NCBI RefSeq assembly: GCF_004123675.1
Contig: NZ_CP035417.1
Span: 921,501 to 985,500 of the forward strand
Source: Leisingera sp. NJS204
GTDB lineage: Bacteria > Pseudomonadota > Alphaproteobacteria > Rhodobacterales > Rhodobacteraceae
DNA: 64,000 nucleotides
Direction: 5' to 3'
Positions 8,147 through 15,799 of this stretch are shown piece after piece; position 1 is the first letter of the stretch, and every line of letters begins with the position of its first letter. The notes under the pieces were generated by a model. The model made no database searches, had not been told where the DNA came from, and saw only the letters and a program-made list of their open reading frames with translations. Position numbers and translations under genes: made by a program.

Positions 8147-9378
8147 TGAATTAGTCTCGATGTGATCTGACACCGCCCCCATTTTTTCAAATTGGATTGG
8201 GGGCGGTGGTTCCCTTGAAGGGAGATGGTTGTCCGTTTTGATGGTGGTGCCAACCAAACCATCGAAACGAGGAAACCACGATGTTGAATACTACCGACAA
8301 GATCATCAAACACAAAACCGGCCTGCTGAATCTGGCCGAGGAACTGGGGAATGTCTCGAAAGCCTGTCAGGTGATGGGCTATAGCCGGGATACTTTCTAT
8401 CGCTACAAGTCAGCCGTTGAAGAAGGCGGCGTGGAAGCGCTGTTTGAGCGCACCCGGCGCAAGCCCAATCTGGCAAACCGGGTGGACGACGCGACCGAGC
8501 AGGCCGTCATCAAATCCGCCACTGATTTCCCGGCCTACGGTCAGGCCCGCACTTCGAACGAGTTGCGTAAGCTGGGTGTCTTCGTCTCACCCTCGGGTGT
8601 CCGGTCGATCTGGCTGCGGCACGATCTGGCGAACTTCAAGGCCCGGCTGAGGGCGTTGGAAGCCAAGGTGGCCGAGGACGGCATGATCCTGACCGAGGCC
8701 CAGGTGCAGGCGCTGGAGAAGAAGAAGCTCGACGATGAAGCCTGCGGCGAGGTGGAAACAGCCCATCCCGGCTATCTGGGATCACAGGACACGTTTTATG
8801 TCGGCACCCTCAAGGGCGTCGGGCGGGTCTATCAGCAGACTTACGTGGACACCTATTGCAAGGTGGCGCATGCCAAGCTCTACACCACCAAAACACCGAT
8901 CACCGCAGCCGACCTGCTCAATGACCGAGTGCTGCCATTCCATGACGAGCACGACCTGCCGGTGCTGCGGATCATGACAGATCGCGGGACGGAATACTGC
9001 GGGCGCGTCGACAAACACGATTTCCAGCTCTTCCTGGCGATCAACGATATCGACCACACCAAAACCAAGGTGAAATCACCGCAGACCAATGGCATCTGCG
9101 AACGGTTTCACAAGACGGTGTTGCAGGAGTTTTATCAGGTCGCGTTCCGCAAGAAGCTCTACGACAGCATCGAAGCCTTGCAGGCCGATCTGGACGAATG
9201 GCTGCACCACTACAACCACGAGCGCACTCATCAGGGCAAAATGTGTTGCGGCAGAACGCCGTTTCAGACCATGATCGAGGGCAAAGAAATCTGGAAGGAA
9301 AAGTTTCTGAACCAAACTTGACCTGACAGACGCCGCCGGAAAAACGGCCAACTGTCAGATCACATCGGAACCACTACA
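8147..9378 (+). mobile_element. IS481-family element, copy 1 (complete)
   Basis: 1232 bp, starting TGAATTAGTCTCGATGTGAT and ending in GGAACCACTACA; the inner GATGTGATCTGACA is a perfect inverted repeat. It is flanked by a 7-bp target duplication, CTTCAGG, at 8140-8146 and 9379-9385. By eye it differs from copy 2 (37095-38326) at one synonymous base only (9305 T, C in copy 2). It is inserted in an IS3-type orfA. Confidence 0.93.
8281..9321 (+). CDS. IS481-family DDE transposase (copy 1)
   Basis: 346 residues with an N-terminal winged HTH (GNVSKACQVMGYSRDTFYRY) and an rve integrase core. The core has GSQDTFYVGTL and YVDTYCKVAHAKLY (first Asp region), IMTDRGTEYCG (second Asp) and TNGICERFHKTVLQEF (Glu). 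The frame is intact, with GAGGAAACCACG before the ATG. It moves its own element by a cut-and-paste or copy-out reaction. It is identical in protein sequence to the gene at 37229, which suggests recent activity. Confidence 0.94.
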   Translation: MLNTTDKIIKHKTGLLNLAEELGNVSKACQVMGYSRDTFYRYKSAVEEGGVEALFERTRRKPNLANRVDDATEQAVIKSATDFPAYGQARTSNELRKLGVFVSPSGVRSIWLRHDLANFKARLRALEAKVAEDGMILTEAQVQALEKKKLDDEACGEVETAHPGYLGSQDTFYVGTLKGVGRVYQQTYVDTYCKVAHAKLYTTKTPITAADLLNDRVLPFHDEHDLPVLRIMTDRGTEYCGRVDKHDFQLFLAINDIDHTKTKVKSPQTNGICERFHKTVLQEFYQVAFRKKLYDSIEALQADLDEWLHHYNHERTHQGKMCCGRTPFQTMIEGKEIWKEKFLNQT

Positions 9379-9385
9379 CTTCAGG

Positions 9386-9641
9386 CGATGTCGCCTGCCG
9401 GGGCCGTATCGCCGGACAGACGGCGTTTCCCTGCTTCGAGGAACTCCTTGGACCAGCTGTAATACAGGCTCCCGGAAATGCCTTCGCGCCGACACAGTGC
9501 CGAAATGCTTTCCTCACCTCGAAGGCCGGCCAAAACAATGCGGATCTTCTCCTCCGCCGAATAGGCCTGACGGATCTTGCAGCGGATGCTCTTGACCAGC
9601 TGGTCAGCCGCGGCTTTGCTGGTTCCGGATTTCTTGTTCAT
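9386..9641 (-). pseudogene. IS3-type orfA, cut by IS481 and IS21
   Basis: Start ATG at 9641 with GGAGTGAAG upstream. The visible product is an HTH OrfA (KIRQAYSAEEKIRIVLAGLR, SALCRREGISGSLYYSWSKE, FLEAGKRRLSGDTA). The remainder of the gene (PEVKDLRSEA) lies beyond IS481 at about 8110-8146, where the IS21 end interrupts it again. A one-base frame discrepancy just before the IS481 junction suggests the gene was already damaged. No orfB is present. Confidence 0.75.
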
Positions 9642-9896
9642 CTTCACTCCTTGACGGTTACGATGAACCAGAAATCCTCCGTTGTTCAAATCCTCAAATC
9701 TGTCCCACAGGTGCTGACGTCAGACACCTTTGTGGATCGTTGCAGACCCACCTTGGCACAGTGATGCCGTCGGGGGCGGTCACATCATCAGAGCCTCATG
9801 GAGAGCAATGCCGGAAGCCTGCATGGAGGATCCTTTTTGCGGGCCTCCCCCACTCTTGGGGAGGGGGAGACCGGCTGATTGCAGGCATGTCCCGGA

Positions 9897-10949
9897 TTAA
9901 AGGGGGCAAACCTTGATACCGGACTGAAAGGCGGTCCCCAACAGAATCTTGTCCTTATATGGGGCTGCAACGCTGACTGAGGACTGCAGAGAGCCGTCAT
10001 TCTCCAGCATCAGCTTGCTGTCCCCGGTGGCCGGATCAACGCGGTAGACCTGGAAGGGTGACAGTGCGCTGGCATCTTTGATGTGGCCGTCAAAGGCCAT
10101 CAGGTTCAAGTGGCTGGCCACCCAGAGGCTGCCGTCTTCGGCAACACTGATATTGTCAGGTGCTTCGCCAACAGAGATTTCGCGCACCAGGGTCAGAGTG
10201 TTTGTGACCGGGTCACGTTTGAACTCCTTCAGGACGCTTTCGCGCATGGCGGTTGCGTAAACGGTTTTTCCTTCGTCGATTGTAGCCACGCCATTAGCAA
10301 AGGCCATGGGCGCGGAAAGGGAGACCTCACCCTGATCGTAAACGGAAACATCGGCAATTTTCTGGGCCAGCATCATTTCGACGAGGTTGGCAAAGTTACC
10401 GAACCTGCCGCGGTCGTTGCTGAAATAGACGGTGTTCAAGTCAATGGCTGCCAGATCGTTGGGGGAACGGATGCCGCTGTTCTGATAATGCTCTACAAGA
10501 TTCAGCGTATTTTCGCGCACCTCAAACACAAAGATATCATGCCCGGCAGCGGGATCGGTTGCGCTGCGGTGGTTTAGTGCAAAGAGATACTGGGTTCCAC
10601 CGATTGTTTTCAGGTCAACTCCATGGGGGAAAAACGGAACAGCTGCATCCAGACCGGTTACGTTCATTTCGGTCAGAGAGTTGCTGCCATCCAAGTCCAG
10701 CCGGTGGATTGCGCCGGTGGCGATATCCCCGGCCATACCTGCACGCCTGTCTAGTGAGGAAATGAACGCAACCCCAGCGTCATAGTCGATTGCTAGGTCT
10801 TCTGGGCCTGCCATATCGCCGACACTGGTGCAGGCGGCGTCATATTGTGTTGTGATGCTGTTGAATGCACCCATCGAGGACATGAGTGCTGCACCGCCTA
10901 CCCCTGAAAGGGCGATAACCGCAGTTCCGATTAAAAGCCAGCGTCGCAT
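9897..10949 (-). CDS. Paraoxonase/SMP-30-like beta-propeller hydrolase, exported
   Basis: 350 residues from ATG 10949, which has AAAGGA eight bases upstream; an earlier in-frame ATG lies inside the preceding gene. The N-terminus MRRWLLIGTAVIALSGVGGA is a signal peptide or anchor. Propeller features of the PON/arylesterase group are seen: GPEDLAIDYDAGVAFISS, FPHGVDLKTIGGTQYLFALN, SPNDLAAIDLNTVYFSND and GEAPDNISVAEDGSLWVASH, containing the Asn/Asp Ca2+-ligand positions. Such enzymes hydrolyse lactones and aryl esters in the periplasm. It is the last gene of a minus-strand pair (10949 lies 5 bases short of the upstream stop). The substrate is unknown. Confidence 0.75.
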   Translation of the reverse strand: MRRWLLIGTAVIALSGVGGAALMSSMGAFNSITTQYDAACTSVGDMAGPEDLAIDYDAGVAFISSLDRRAGMAGDIATGAIHRLDLDGSNSLTEMNVTGLDAAVPFFPHGVDLKTIGGTQYLFALNHRSATDPAAGHDIFVFEVRENTLNLVEHYQNSGIRSPNDLAAIDLNTVYFSNDRGRFGNFANLVEMMLAQKIADVSVYDQGEVSLSAPMAFANGVATIDEGKTVYATAMRESVLKEFKRDPVTNTLTLVREISVGEAPDNISVAEDGSLWVASHLNLMAFDGHIKDASALSPFQVYRVDPATGDSKLMLENDGSLQSSVSVAAPYKDKILLGTAFQSGIKVCPL

Positions 10950-10953
10950 ATTT

Positions 10954-11778
10954 TTATCCTTTGAGTTGATTGTCATGTACAGGCAGTGCGTAGCGAGTAG
11001 CTGCCAAGATGATGGATTTGATCACGGGAACATGCTCGGGCTTGGCTGGTGCATAGAGCATGAGAAAGGTGTCTGTGGGGAAGATACGCTTGAAACGCGC
11101 CATCGAATGCAGTTCACCCCAGCCTTTGTCTATGACCTGTTTGGCGTCGCTGGGACTTAGTATTGTGTGCATAGAGCCGTCCGATGGGTGGAAGTGCCCT
11201 ATTTCCCCTTCCTTGCCGGTTGCTGGATTGCCGCCATCAACATCCTGCAGCCAGATCGCCTGATTGTGCTTTTCGTGACGGCTGAGCTTGTACTGGAGGC
11301 GGGCCGCATTCTTCGCGACGATATCGTCGAAGGCTGCGGAGAGATCACTCATTGTTGCGGTGTCTGGAAACTGGTCGATCTGGCGGTGTGGCACTGCGTG
11401 CGGCGCAACAGTCGGTCGCGGCATATCCCGGCCCGGCAGGCAATCCAGATAAGCGACATCAGCCTCACTGCCCAGCCTGGAAGAAAAGACGGATTGGTCC
11501 AGAGGATCTCCGGCCAACGGCCGCATTGCGGTCACTGTAAGCCAGCCGCGCAGATTAGAAGGGAGGCCTCCTTCACCTAGTGCGATCCAGGCGCGGTAAT
11601 CCGCTATACAGACAAGGATTAGGGCGATCGTACCCAAGATCAGAGCGGCAGCGCCAAAGATCCAGCTCACAATTGCTGCTTCATCATTTAGCCAGCCTAG
11701 AAAGCCGTGGCAGGTTTGAAGAATGCCCAAGGCGGCCAGGATCAAACCGGCCAGCCATAGCGTAATGTTCACCCGCAT
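10954..11778 (-). CDS. Membrane protein with luciferase-like (DUF5519-type) domain
   Basis: 274 residues. Two or three N-terminal hydrophobic segments (ITLWLAGLILAALGILQ, IVSWIFGAAALILGTIALIL) are followed by a soluble domain whose core HFHPSDGSMHTILSPSDAKQ and KGWGELHSMA matches the small domain annotated as luciferase/DUF5519 in many proteobacteria. That domain has no proven enzymatic activity in most members. It is co-transcribed with the paraoxonase-like gene. Function remains unknown. Confidence 0.6.
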   Translation of the reverse strand: MRVNITLWLAGLILAALGILQTCHGFLGWLNDEAAIVSWIFGAAALILGTIALILVCIADYRAWIALGEGGLPSNLRGWLTVTAMRPLAGDPLDQSVFSSRLGSEADVAYLDCLPGRDMPRPTVAPHAVPHRQIDQFPDTATMSDLSAAFDDIVAKNAARLQYKLSRHEKHNQAIWLQDVDGGNPATGKEGEIGHFHPSDGSMHTILSPSDAKQVIDKGWGELHSMARFKRIFPTDTFLMLYAPAKPEHVPVIKSIILAATRYALPVHDNQLKG

Positions 11779-11878
11779 TTCATACCTCCCTTTGGAACGT
11801 CTTAGTAACGTCCCTAGGGATATCTCATGCCGATCAGCTCACCATGTGCCAGAAGTTCAGATGTCTGGTTCAACTGGC

Positions 11879-12931
11879 TCAAAACTTGCTAAGTGAGTTG
11901 CGGTATACGCCAGGGGATATGCCGAAGTTGCGGCGAAAGGCTTTGGACAGGTTGCTGGAGTTTTCGTAGCCCGCCCGATATGCGATTTCGTCCAAGGACA
12001 GGGTCGTAGAACGCAGTAAGTCGCGGACAACGCCAAAACGCTGCGCGTTCTTGACGGCTAGAAAAGTCTCTCCCTTTTCACCCAGCCGTCGCTTCAACGT
12101 CGCAGGCGAGACCCCAAGAAGCTCTGATGCGGTCTCAATTGTGCTGCCTTTGAAGCCGGTCTTGTGGATTGCCCAGCCAACACGGCCAACTATATCCATT
12201 GTTTCCGGCGGGAGGGACAGTTCTTGCCTCAATTTGGAGACTGCGGCGGAGTTGATTTGTTTCCCGCCTGACCTTACCCGCAGTCGCATCATGGCCAACG
12301 GAAGGCTGAAGTAACTTTCTTTGTGGTTAAAGACTGTTCTGGTTCCAGGCGGCAGATATGCGGTCCATCCATCTTCGCTCGGCGCAGGCCAGACCAAAAA
12401 AATAGTGTCACTCAACTCGGTTCTGGATGTGCCGGTCAAGGTGCGGCTGATCCATGCCATGTTGACCAGGCTGGCAATAGTGTGGAACTGGACAACACGA
12501 TCTGGAGTATTGCGATTACCCGATTTGATCAGAATATCGAAGGTTTCCGTATCACGCCGGGTTTGCAGGACCTGGCTGCCACCGGTGCGCGTGGAAAAGA
12601 ACTCTGGCAGATATTCATAGGCCTTGGACAATCGGGTAGCGCTGCGCAGTGTAAGACCGAACATGCCATGAGGTTGGAGGCTCAACAGTCGACCGAATTT
12701 CCAGGGCAGCAGCGGATCTCCAGTAGCGGCGCAAAGATTGCCTGCCAGAGTACTGTAACTGTCGCTGCGGATATACCGGGGTTGGGACAGCAGATCAGGA
12801 ATCGTAAGCCCGGTTCCCGTCAGCAGAGTGCTGGCGGGAACCCCTTGGTCCGAGGCAAACGTTATCAGGAGCTCGGCGTATTCGAAGGGCAGGGAAAAAT
12901 CCCCAATGCCCACACCAGTATTCTGTGCCAT
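11879..12931 (-). CDS. AraC-family regulator (OruR-type)
   Basis: 350 residues from the ATG at 12931 (MAQNTGVGIGDFSLPFEY); no clear ribosome site. An N-terminal Arabinose_bd-type domain (FASDQGVPASTLLTGTGL, LPWKFGRLLSLQPHGMFGLT) precedes a C-terminal double HTH: ASELLGVSPATLKRRLGEKG and LSLDEIAYRAGYENSSNLSK. Domain order and length fit the OruR/ArgR-type AraC group. A paralogue lies at 31660-32727 on the other side of the island. It probably controls neighbouring catabolic genes in response to a small organic ligand. Confidence 0.85.
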   Translation of the reverse strand: MAQNTGVGIGDFSLPFEYAELLITFASDQGVPASTLLTGTGLTIPDLLSQPRYIRSDSYSTLAGNLCAATGDPLLPWKFGRLLSLQPHGMFGLTLRSATRLSKAYEYLPEFFSTRTGGSQVLQTRRDTETFDILIKSGNRNTPDRVVQFHTIASLVNMAWISRTLTGTSRTELSDTIFLVWPAPSEDGWTAYLPPGTRTVFNHKESYFSLPLAMMRLRVRSGGKQINSAAVSKLRQELSLPPETMDIVGRVGWAIHKTGFKGSTIETASELLGVSPATLKRRLGEKGETFLAVKNAQRFGVVRDLLRSTTLSLDEIAYRAGYENSSNLSKAFRRNFGISPGVYRNSLSKF

Positions 12932-13010
12932 CGGCCGAGACACTAGCCAGATAGGCTTTTTCAGACAAGAGCGATGAGTACCGGAAGCGGGCAAGGGAAT
13001 TTCATGATTT

Positions 13011-13883
13011 TCAGGTGATTGTAAAGGAGTGGCTGCCCAGCCATTCGGCGTCAGCTTCAATCACATCTCCTGGCTTCAGATAGTCAGAGTTTGCCTTCCC
13101 GGCAGAGACCATAGCGCCGATCAAAAAGCGGGCGGGTAGGGCTCGGGCGATCTGGCGCTTGAGGCGGTTGACCTTAAAGGTCACCCCTGCCGGAGTTCCG
13201 GTTACCAGCAGGTCTCCGGCGTTGAGCCTGCGGCCGGGGGCAAATCGTGCGGCATGGGTCAACAGCTCTCTGGGTGTGTAAATGAGGCTGCTGACCGGTT
13301 CCTTCTGCCGCGTCTTACCGTTAACCTTCAGGTGCAGCGTCACATCCGGGAATTTGTCGCGAGCGTCCTCGTCGGGCACCCAAAGCGTATCGGCTGTGGG
13401 AAAGAACCCGTCGAAGCTTTTGCATTCAGTCCAACAGGGCAGTCGGCTGTCGCAAAGCTGGCCAAACAGCTGCACCGTTCTTGTGGTGACGTCATTTGCC
13501 AGAAAATAGCCAATCCTGGGCAGTGGCGCACCTGCTTCAAGATCTTGAAGCTTGCAGTCCTCGAGAATCTGAACACCCAGTTCGATTTCATAGTCGAGCA
13601 TCGGGCCGATCTTGTCGCGCAAAGGCTCAACCTGATCCCGGATTGCTGGTTCAATCTTGAAAGTTGCCTGCAGCATTTCGTCAATACTGGGTGTCTTGAC
13701 GGTTTCCTGGTTCACTACAGGAGTTCCGTGCTTCAGGAAGATGACTGGTTTTTCCGGAATGGTCTCGGCGGTTTCGCGTATGTGGTCGGCATAGGCGAGA
13801 CCGAAGGCGTAGGAAAAAGCAGCTTCACTTTGGAATTTCGACAGTTGGCCATGGCTGATGTCGCAAACTGGGGCCTTCTTCAT
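13011..13883 (-). CDS. Fumarylacetoacetate hydrolase (FAH)-fold protein
   Basis: 290 residues. The C-terminal FAH domain shows DYEIELGVQI (metal-ligand Glu residues), FLANDVTTRTVQLFG, KSFDGFFPTADTLWV, YTPRELL and AGDLLVTGTPAGV. Family members hydrolyse C-C bonds in ring-cleavage products or decarboxylate oxo-acids, using Mg2+ or Mn2+. The GTPAGV block and metal-site acids look intact. The gene reads away from the TetR gene (265-bp divergent spacer) and ends just past the AraC start, so it may be co-transcribed with it. A second, exported FAH-like gene lies at 25907. Confidence 0.82.
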   Translation of the reverse strand: MKKAPVCDISHGQLSKFQSEAAFSYAFGLAYADHIRETAETIPEKPVIFLKHGTPVVNQETVKTPSIDEMLQATFKIEPAIRDQVEPLRDKIGPMLDYEIELGVQILEDCKLQDLEAGAPLPRIGYFLANDVTTRTVQLFGQLCDSRLPCWTECKSFDGFFPTADTLWVPDEDARDKFPDVTLHLKVNGKTRQKEPVSSLIYTPRELLTHAARFAPGRRLNAGDLLVTGTPAGVTFKVNRLKRQIARALPARFLIGAMVSAGKANSDYLKPGDVIEADAEWLGSHSFTIT

Positions 13884-14148
13884 CGGATGGTCTCTTTCAC
13901 TGATAGCGATGTTTCATGGATATGCCGGTGAATTTGGCTCCTGACGGAAGGCTTGTGTAGGCGCGAAACGATCAGCGTTATGGTGATTTTGGCGCAGGTG
14001 CCGGTAAATGCAGTCAGGTGGCAGAAGTGCAGTGAGACTGCAGGAGCATTGGCGGCAATCGCACAGCTGCCTGCAGTAGCAGGGAATTGACACGGCGGGG
14101 TAGCCGCCCGACAAGGGCGGTCGACAGTGTTTATTCTGAGGCGGTTTT

Positions 14149-14760
14149 ATGAAGTTCGACAGGGCATCAGCACCACGCAGCCAGATATTAAAGGCAACAA
14201 AGAGTCTGCTGCAAAAGGGCGGAGTCACGGCGGTGTCTATGCGCTCTGTCGCTGGTGTCATCGGTGTATCGCAGATGATGCCCTACAAGCATTTTCCGAG
14301 CAAAGATCATATCCTGATGGAGTTACGCCTCGAGGCGTTTGAGAGCCTGACAAAACAGATGCGCAAGGCACAGGGCACCACGGAGGATCCATACGATGCA
14401 TTGGTACAGGTAAGCCGGGCATACGTGCTGTTTGGCCTGGCGCATCCAAACGAATACCGCCTGATGTTCGACCCCTGGGAGTTTGACGCCTATGAGCGGA
14501 TTCTCAGTGACTTTGGTGAATCCGCCAATCGGGAATCGCTGAGCTGGCAAGTGAATCTGGACGTGGTTTCCGCGTTTTGTGCTGCGGAAAATCTGCCGGT
14601 TTCACCGAATGCAGCGGCGCATTGGTTATGGTCGTCCCTGCATGGGGCGCTGCAGCTTCACCTGTCGCGAAAACTTGTTTTTAATATTGATATACAAGAA
14701 CTTGCGGACATTATCTGCCGGTCTGCTCCGGCGTCGATAAGGGCTATGCAGTTGGATTGA
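14149..14760 (+). CDS. TetR-family transcriptional regulator
   Basis: 203 residues with a GAGGCGG ribosome site. The N-terminal TetR HTH is clear: SQILKATKSLLQKGG, SMRSVAGVIGVSQMMPYKHF, PSKDHILMELRLEAF. The C-terminal ligand domain (residues about 75-200) is of the TetR_C group and has Trp and His positions consistent with a small hydrophobic pocket. It faces the FAH gene divergently and lies upstream of the transporter and redox operon, so it is the most likely local repressor. No certain operator was identified in the 265-bp spacer. Confidence 0.88.
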   Translation: MKFDRASAPRSQILKATKSLLQKGGVTAVSMRSVAGVIGVSQMMPYKHFPSKDHILMELRLEAFESLTKQMRKAQGTTEDPYDALVQVSRAYVLFGLAHPNEYRLMFDPWEFDAYERILSDFGESANRESLSWQVNLDVVSAFCAAENLPVSPNAAAHWLWSSLHGALQLHLSRKLVFNIDIQELADIICRSAPASIRAMQLD

Positions 14761-14839
14761 CGCTACGTCCCGGGAGAACTGGCTAGGTTATTTTTGCCCT
14801 TCAGGTTTACAGTGTAATCCTAATATGAAGGAGGAGCCG

Positions 14840-15715
14840 ATGGACATCGGGGCAATCATCACCAGCATCGCGCTTGCCGGGTTAGTGTCGGTCATGTTTT
14901 CCATGGGAACGTCGCTGTCGGCGGCCGACTTTCTACGCGTTTTGCGGCAGCCCAAAGCGCTTTTTCTGGGCATCACCGGACAGATCCTGCTTCTGCCGCT
15001 GGCGGCTGCAGGTATAGCTATTGCCATGGACCTGTCCCCGGCGGCTTCAGTGGGGTTAATGGTCATTGCGGCTTGCCCGGGAGGGGCGCCATCGAATGCT
15101 GTTTGCGCTGTTGCCCGTGGGGATGTCGCGCTTTCGGTGTCACTGACAGCGGTTGCCAGTGTTCTGGCCTTTCTGACCGTGCCTTTCATAATCGGACTGG
15201 GAATTGAGTTCTTCTTGGGCGAAAGCACGACGCTGCACCTGCCGTTCTGGGAAACGGCGTTTCGTATATTTCTGACGACGTTCTTGCCGGTTGTGAGCGG
15301 GATCGTGGTGGGAGCTGTGGCCCCTGAGTTTGCAGTCAAGGTCCGCCGGCCGATGTTTATCAGTGGCTTCGTGACCATTCTGATCACGTCCCTGTTGTTT
15401 GTGGCTGGCCGTATGCATCTGATTTCAGCGTTTGATGCGTTTGATGCGTTTGGCGCGGTGGTGGTGCTGAATGTGCTGATGATGGGGCTTGCCTTCGTAC
15501 TTGGGCGGATGGCCCGCCTGAAGGAAGATGAAACCCGCGCGGTGACCGTCGAAGTCGGGATGCAGAATATCTCCATGTCGATCGTGGTCATCATGGGAAT
15601 CTTGAACGCACCTGAGCTTTTGGGACCAACCTTCTTCTACCTGCCTTGGGCCTATGTCACCGGCTTAGGCTTTGCTTTCCTGGTCCGCAAGCTCCGTGCT
15701 CCGGCGCTGGCCTGA
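14840..15715 (+). CDS. Bile acid:Na+ symporter (BASS/SBF) family transporter
   Basis: 291 residues from ATG 14840, where AAGGAGGAGCCG gives the ribosome site; an ATG 15 bases upstream is part of that site. Eight to ten hydrophobic segments are visible, with the family cores VIAACPGGAPSNAVCAVARGDV and VEVGMQNISMSIVVIM, which form the two crossed discontinuous helices near the Na+ sites. BASS proteins import bile acids, steroid sulfates, pantoate or other organic anions with Na+. Position just before the dienoyl-CoA-reductase-type operon suggests import of the compound that operon degrades. The substrate is inferred only. Confidence 0.85.
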   Translation: MDIGAIITSIALAGLVSVMFSMGTSLSAADFLRVLRQPKALFLGITGQILLLPLAAAGIAIAMDLSPAASVGLMVIAACPGGAPSNAVCAVARGDVALSVSLTAVASVLAFLTVPFIIGLGIEFFLGESTTLHLPFWETAFRIFLTTFLPVVSGIVVGAVAPEFAVKVRRPMFISGFVTILITSLLFVAGRMHLISAFDAFDAFGAVVVLNVLMMGLAFVLGRMARLKEDETRAVTVEVGMQNISMSIVVIMGILNAPELLGPTFFYLPWAYVTGLGFAFLVRKLRAPALA

Positions 15716-15799
15716 GCAGCCTCGGGAACAAACCTCGCCACTGAATCGTAACATCTTCGTTTGCGCTGAAGCGTTCGAAGACTGCCGAAGAGAAGCAAG

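Noticed and set aside
9830-9880. Terminator at the G/C hairpin near 9850
   Set aside because: CCTCCCC/GGGGAGG can pair, but no T-run follows on either strand. The 9690-9896 interval shows nothing else.
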